DNA from: Thermoleophilia bacterium
GTDB taxonomy: Bacteria > Actinomycetota > Thermoleophilia > Miltoncostaeales > Miltoncostaeaceae
Assembly (NCBI GenBank): GCA_025455865.1
Contig: JALOLS010000007.1
Span: forward strand, 1-40,820
DNA: 40,820 bases
Reading direction: 5' to 3'
Of the stretch, positions 38,346-40,820 are shown piece by piece (position 1 is the stretch's first letter; every line of letters starts with the position of its first letter). Below the pieces are notes generated by a model. The model was not told the origin of the DNA, ran no database searches, and was given only the letters and a program-made list of their open reading frames with translations. Both the position numbers and the translations under genes were made by a program.

Positions 38346-39077
38346 GTGAAGACCCGGGCGTGCCCGCCGCGCCTGCAATCATCCGCGCGTGGCCTCCGCG
38401 CCCATGCCACGGTGACCGGCATCGCCTGGGCGACCCTGCTGCCCGCGGCGATCGGCCCCTTCGCCGACGCCGCCGAGTGGGCCGCGAGCTACGGGTACCT
38501 CGCCGTGCTGCTGATCGTGGCCGGCGACGGCGTCATCCCGATCTTCCCCGGCGAGACCTCGATCGTCGTCGCCGCGGTCCTGGCCGCCGACGGCCGGCTC
38601 AGCCTGGTCGGGGTGATCCTCGCCGGCGCCGTGGGGGCGGTCATCGGCGACTCGCTCGCCTACTGGGGCGGGCGGGCCGGCGGCCCCCAGATCCGCCGCG
38701 GCCTGGTGCGGATGGCCGGGCGCGAGCGGATCGAGGCGGGCGAGCGGATGGTCGCCCGCCAGGGCGCCGCCCTGGTCTTCACCGGGCGCTTCCTGCCGGG
38801 CCTGCGCCTGGCCATCAACCTCGCCTGCGGGGCCGGCGCCATGCCCTTCGGGCGGTTCCTGTTCTTCGACACCCTGGGCGCCATCGTCTGGTCGACCCAG
38901 GCCGCCCTCATCGGCTACTTCGCGGGCCGCGCGTTCGCCGAGCAGACCTGGCTCGCGCTGGTCATCGCCCTGGGCGTGGCCGGGATCGTCATGGGCATCG
39001 TCTACCTGCGCGAGCGCCGGCGCATCCGGGAGGAGCGGCGGCTGGCCGGGCTCGAGGACGCCCCGGGCGAGGCGTGA
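38346..39077 (+). CDS. DedA-family membrane protein
   Basis: A 243-aa polytopic protein of the SNARE-associated/DedA superfamily, whose members act as undecaprenyl-phosphate or phospholipid translocases or scramblases in the inner membrane. Family marks are PGETSIVVAAVLAADG near the first re-entrant loop, GAVIGDSLAYWGGRAGG, the motif FTGRFLPGLRLAINLACGAGAMPFGRF (F-x-R-x-x-P-x-x-R with a following Gly-rich turn) and FFDTLGAIVWS. The last helix (WLALVIALGVAGIVMGIVYL) is followed by a basic, charged tail (RERRRIREERRL). GTG at 38346 has AAAGGG before it; a second in-frame GTG at 38412 would remove 22 basic residues and could be the true start. Divergent from the transpeptidase (56 nt between starts); both are envelope proteins. 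Confidence 0.92.
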   Translation: MKTRACPPRLQSSARGLRAHATVTGIAWATLLPAAIGPFADAAEWAASYGYLAVLLIVAGDGVIPIFPGETSIVVAAVLAADGRLSLVGVILAGAVGAVIGDSLAYWGGRAGGPQIRRGLVRMAGRERIEAGERMVARQGAALVFTGRFLPGLRLAINLACGAGAMPFGRFLFFDTLGAIVWSTQAALIGYFAGRAFAEQTWLALVIALGVAGIVMGIVYLRERRRIREERRLAGLEDAPGEA

Positions 39078-39114
39078 CCGCCCACCCCGGTGGCGACGAC
39101 CCGCCGGAGGCGTG

Positions 39115-40386
39115 TCAGGCCGGGGCGGCCGGCGCCGGCGCTCCCGGCCCGGCCGAGGCGGCCGACCGGGCCCGGGCGATCTGCGCGTCGCCCGCCTGCA
39201 GCGGCAGGAGCAGCGAGACCAGCAGCGTGAGCGCGCCGAAGACCAGGAACGTGGCCCGCAGCCCCAGGGCGCTCGCCACCGCGCCGCCGAGCAGCGCGCC
39301 CACCGGCGCCGCCCCCACCCCGACCAGGCGGTAGCTCGACGACACCCGCCCGAGCAGGCGGTCCGGGATGATCTCCTGGCGCAGCGAGATCGTGATCACG
39401 TTCCAGACGATCACGAACACCCCCTCCAGGGCCCCGAGCAGGGCGGCCACCCAGGGCGAGGAGGTGACGGCCAGGCCGGTCATCGCGACGCCGCCGAGCA
39501 GGCCGGCGCCGAGCATGGCCCGGCCCGGCCCCAGGCGCCGGGAGAGCCGGGCGGCGAGCGCGGTGCCCGCGAGGGCCCCGACCGCCCCGGCGATGAGCAG
39601 GAACCCGACCTCCGCCTCGCCGAGCCCCAGCTCCTCCAGCGCGAACAGCACGTAGACCGCGGCGGCGGCGGCCCCGGCCAGGTTGAACACGCCGAGCACG
39701 AGGGCCAGGAACCGCAGCAGGGAATGGCGCCACAGCCAGCGCAGGCCCTCGCCGATCTCGGCCCGCAGCGTGGTGGGGGGACCGGCGGCGCGCTCGGGGC
39801 GGTACGTGCCGGCGATGCCGGCGAGGAGCGCCGCCGAGGCCAGGAACGTGGCCGCGTCGACCGCGAAGGGCAGCGCGGCGGCGGCGGCGAAGAGCAGGCC
39901 GCCGACCGGCCCGCCCAGGAACCGGTTGGTGAGGATCTCGCCGGCGTAGAGCCGGGCGTTGGCCCGCTCCAGGTCGCGGCCGCCGGTGAGGGCCGGGATG
40001 AGCGGCTGCACCGCGTTCGCGTAGAGCACCTCGCCGGACCCCTGCAGGAAGGCGACCGCGGCCAGCAGCGGGAGCGAGGCGACCCCGGTGAGCACCGTGG
40101 CGGCGAGGGCGGCCACCACCCCGGCACGGGCGAGGTCGACCGCGACCATGAGCCGGCGCCGGTCCACCCGGTCGACGAACGCGCCGGCGTGCAGGGAGAA
40201 CAGCAGCCACGGGAGCTGACCGGCGGCCGCCACCACCGCGACCAGGAACGGGTCGCGGGTGAGGCTCGCCGCGAGCAGCGGGATCGCGACCAGGGTGATC
40301 CCGTCGCCCAGGTTGGAGACCGTCGACGCGGCCCAGAGCCGTGCGTATCGCGGCCCGAGGCCCCCGCCACCCGTGATGCCCGGCAT
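39115..40386 (-). CDS. MFS transporter (EntS/MFS_3-type exporter)
   Basis: A 423-aa integral membrane protein with about 12 hydrophobic helices. The MFS signatures are visible: the loop 2-3 motif GAFVDRVDRRRLMVAVD (G-x-x-x-D-R-x-x-R-R) and a related second-half loop ALAARLSRRLGPGRAM. The N-terminus YARLWAASTVSNLGDGITLVAIPLL and the block GSGEVLYANAVQPLIPAL are typical of the EntS/MFS_3 branch, which exports siderophores, drugs or other small molecules; substrate unknown. ATG at 40386 is fixed by a promoter: TTGGAC-N17-TAGGCT with the -10 ending 6 nt before the ATG. A palindrome overlies its -35. It is divergent from an ArsR-like gene, so repressor control of an efflux pump is likely. Confidence 0.93.
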   Translation of the reverse strand: MPGITGGGGLGPRYARLWAASTVSNLGDGITLVAIPLLAASLTRDPFLVAVVAAAGQLPWLLFSLHAGAFVDRVDRRRLMVAVDLARAGVVAALAATVLTGVASLPLLAAVAFLQGSGEVLYANAVQPLIPALTGGRDLERANARLYAGEILTNRFLGGPVGGLLFAAAAALPFAVDAATFLASAALLAGIAGTYRPERAAGPPTTLRAEIGEGLRWLWRHSLLRFLALVLGVFNLAGAAAAAVYVLFALEELGLGEAEVGFLLIAGAVGALAGTALAARLSRRLGPGRAMLGAGLLGGVAMTGLAVTSSPWVAALLGALEGVFVIVWNVITISLRQEIIPDRLLGRVSSSYRLVGVGAAPVGALLGGAVASALGLRATFLVFGALTLLVSLLLPLQAGDAQIARARSAASAGPGAPAPAAPA

Positions 40387-40392
40387 GGGACG

Positions 40393-40421
40393 AGCCTAGC
40401 CATGATTGGACGTCGGTCCAA
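40393..40421 (-). promoter_or_regulatory. Leaderless promoter of the MFS gene
   Basis: Minus strand TTGGAC (40421-40416), 17-nt spacer, TAGGCT (40398-40393), 6 nt to the ATG at 40386. Confidence 0.55.
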
Positions 40422-40423
40422 TC
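40404..40423. promoter_or_regulatory. Perfect 8-4-8 palindrome, likely operator of the MFS/ArsR pair
   Basis: GATTGGAC, spacer GTCG, GTCCAATC. It lies between the divergent genes and covers the whole -35 of the MFS promoter (40416-40421). A weaker related repeat follows at 40424-40441 (GATTGG...CCAA), overlapping the ArsR promoter's -35, so two sites may exist. Confidence 0.6.
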
Positions 40424-40425
40424 GA

Positions 40426-40454
40426 TTGGCAGCCCTTCCAACCACCGCTACGCT
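40426..40454 (+). promoter_or_regulatory. Leaderless promoter of the ArsR-like gene
   Basis: TTGGCA (40426-40431), 17-nt spacer, TACGCT (40449-40454), then 8 nt to the ATG at 40463. The -35 matches TTGACA at five of six positions, the best promoter in the window. Confidence 0.65.
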
Positions 40455-40462
40455 CACCGGGC

Positions 40463-40820
40463 ATGGACGAGGCCCGAGTGGACGCCACGCCGGAGCAGAT
40501 CCGGGCGCTCGCGAGCCCGGTGCGGCTGCGCATCCTGCGCCTGTGCGCCACCGGGGAGCGCACCAACCAGGAGCTCGCCCGGCGCCTGGAGCGCGACCCG
40601 GCCACGATCCTCCACCACGTGCGCCTGCTGGTCGCGACCGGGCTGCTCGAGCCGGCGACGCCGCGACCCGGCCGGCGCGGGGCCTTCGAGAAGCCCTACC
40701 GGGCCCCGGGGCTGTCCGGGCGGCTGCGGGTCCACGCCGCGTCCCGGGCCGAGCCGCAGGTCGGGACCCGCGCGGCCTGGACCGCGTGCCTGGACGAGGT
40801 CCAGGAGGCGGGCGGCCCCG
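40463..40820 (+). CDS. ArsR-like winged-helix regulator (3' end outside window)
   Basis: About 119 residues are visible before the window ends. The N-terminus is a typical ArsR/HTH_20 winged helix: IRALASPVRLRILRLCATGERTNQELARRL, then RDPATILHHVRLLVATGLLEP (recognition helix with the LHHVRLL pattern) and a basic wing TPRPGRRGAFEKPYRAPG. It resembles regulators that control a neighbouring exporter; whether it senses a metal or a drug is not visible, and no ArsR-type Cys pair (ELCVCDL) is seen. ATG at 40463 is supported by TTGGCA-N17-TACGCT ending 8 nt upstream. The palindrome between it and the MFS gene is a likely binding site for the encoded protein. Confidence 0.85.
   Translation, partial: MDEARVDATPEQIRALASPVRLRILRLCATGERTNQELARRLERDPATILHHVRLLVATGLLEPATPRPGRRGAFEKPYRAPGLSGRLRVHAASRAEPQVGTRAAWTACLDEVQEAGGP

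Noticed and set aside
35881-38349. Long open plus-strand frame across the 587-aa gene and the transpeptidase
   Set aside because: The product is Arg/His/Gly-rich without motifs; the minus strand encodes a clear YkuD enzyme here.

Overview
The window reads as a chromosomal segment of a very high-GC actinobacterium (A and T are scarce, third codon positions are almost all G or C). The gene content fits this: HemQ/ChdC for the coproporphyrin branch of haem synthesis, an IRP-type aconitase, EttA, IspH (MEP isoprenoid pathway), a COG2345-type Cys-containing regulator, and many GTG starts. A deep-branching class such as Thermoleophilia is a guess from the mix of orphan secreted proteins, not something the sequence proves. 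I see no rRNA, tRNA, CRISPR array, insertion sequence, integrase or phage gene. Coding density is very high: every gap between genes is under about 160 bases, so no long empty stretch needs separate description.

Layout. 1-5423: a membrane-protein fragment, a secreted orphan protein, a short orphan, a PAS/GAF/GGDEF diguanylate cyclase, a UbiE-like methyltransferase and a YbbN-type thioredoxin-TPR protein. 5520-12064: ettA, a 66-aa orphan with a dyad over its promoter, a secreted orphan and acnA with a strong terminator hairpin. 12117-15540: an MNT-HEPN fusion, an aldo/keto reductase coupled to an enoyl-CoA hydratase, and a secreted orphan. 15593-18540: a Cys-containing HTH regulator in a three-gene operon with a CoA-binding protein and metY, then a YidB-like protein. 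18547-25284: chagasin-like lipoprotein, inositol-phosphatase-family enzyme, ispH, a eukaryote-like UDP-sugar pyrophosphorylase coupled to a zinc alcohol dehydrogenase, and an OsmC / LMW-phosphatase / fructosamine-kinase operon. 25292-31938: a tandem alpha/beta hydrolase coupled to hemQ, two small conserved proteins, and an operon of YcaQ-type glycosylase, polytopic membrane protein and PQQ-type sugar dehydrogenase. 31972-40820: a small orphan, a VWA / coiled-coil / RNase-H-like operon, a 587-aa orphan, an L,D-transpeptidase, a DedA protein and a divergent MFS exporter / ArsR pair.

Two features of gene expression stand out. First, at least 14 genes carry a TAnnnT -10 hexamer that ends only 6-8 nt before the start codon, so their mRNAs should be leaderless; these hexamers also fix several starts. 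Second, genes inside operons are joined by stop-start overlaps (ATGA, GTGA, TGATG), and in three places the only sensible start is a CTG inside a CTGA overlap. Perfect 8-4-8 palindromes lie over the promoters of two regulator genes (15565-15584 and 40404-40423). These, the tandem hydrolase, the possible sulfur/redox-controlled metY operon and the VWA operon are the observations I consider most worth following up.
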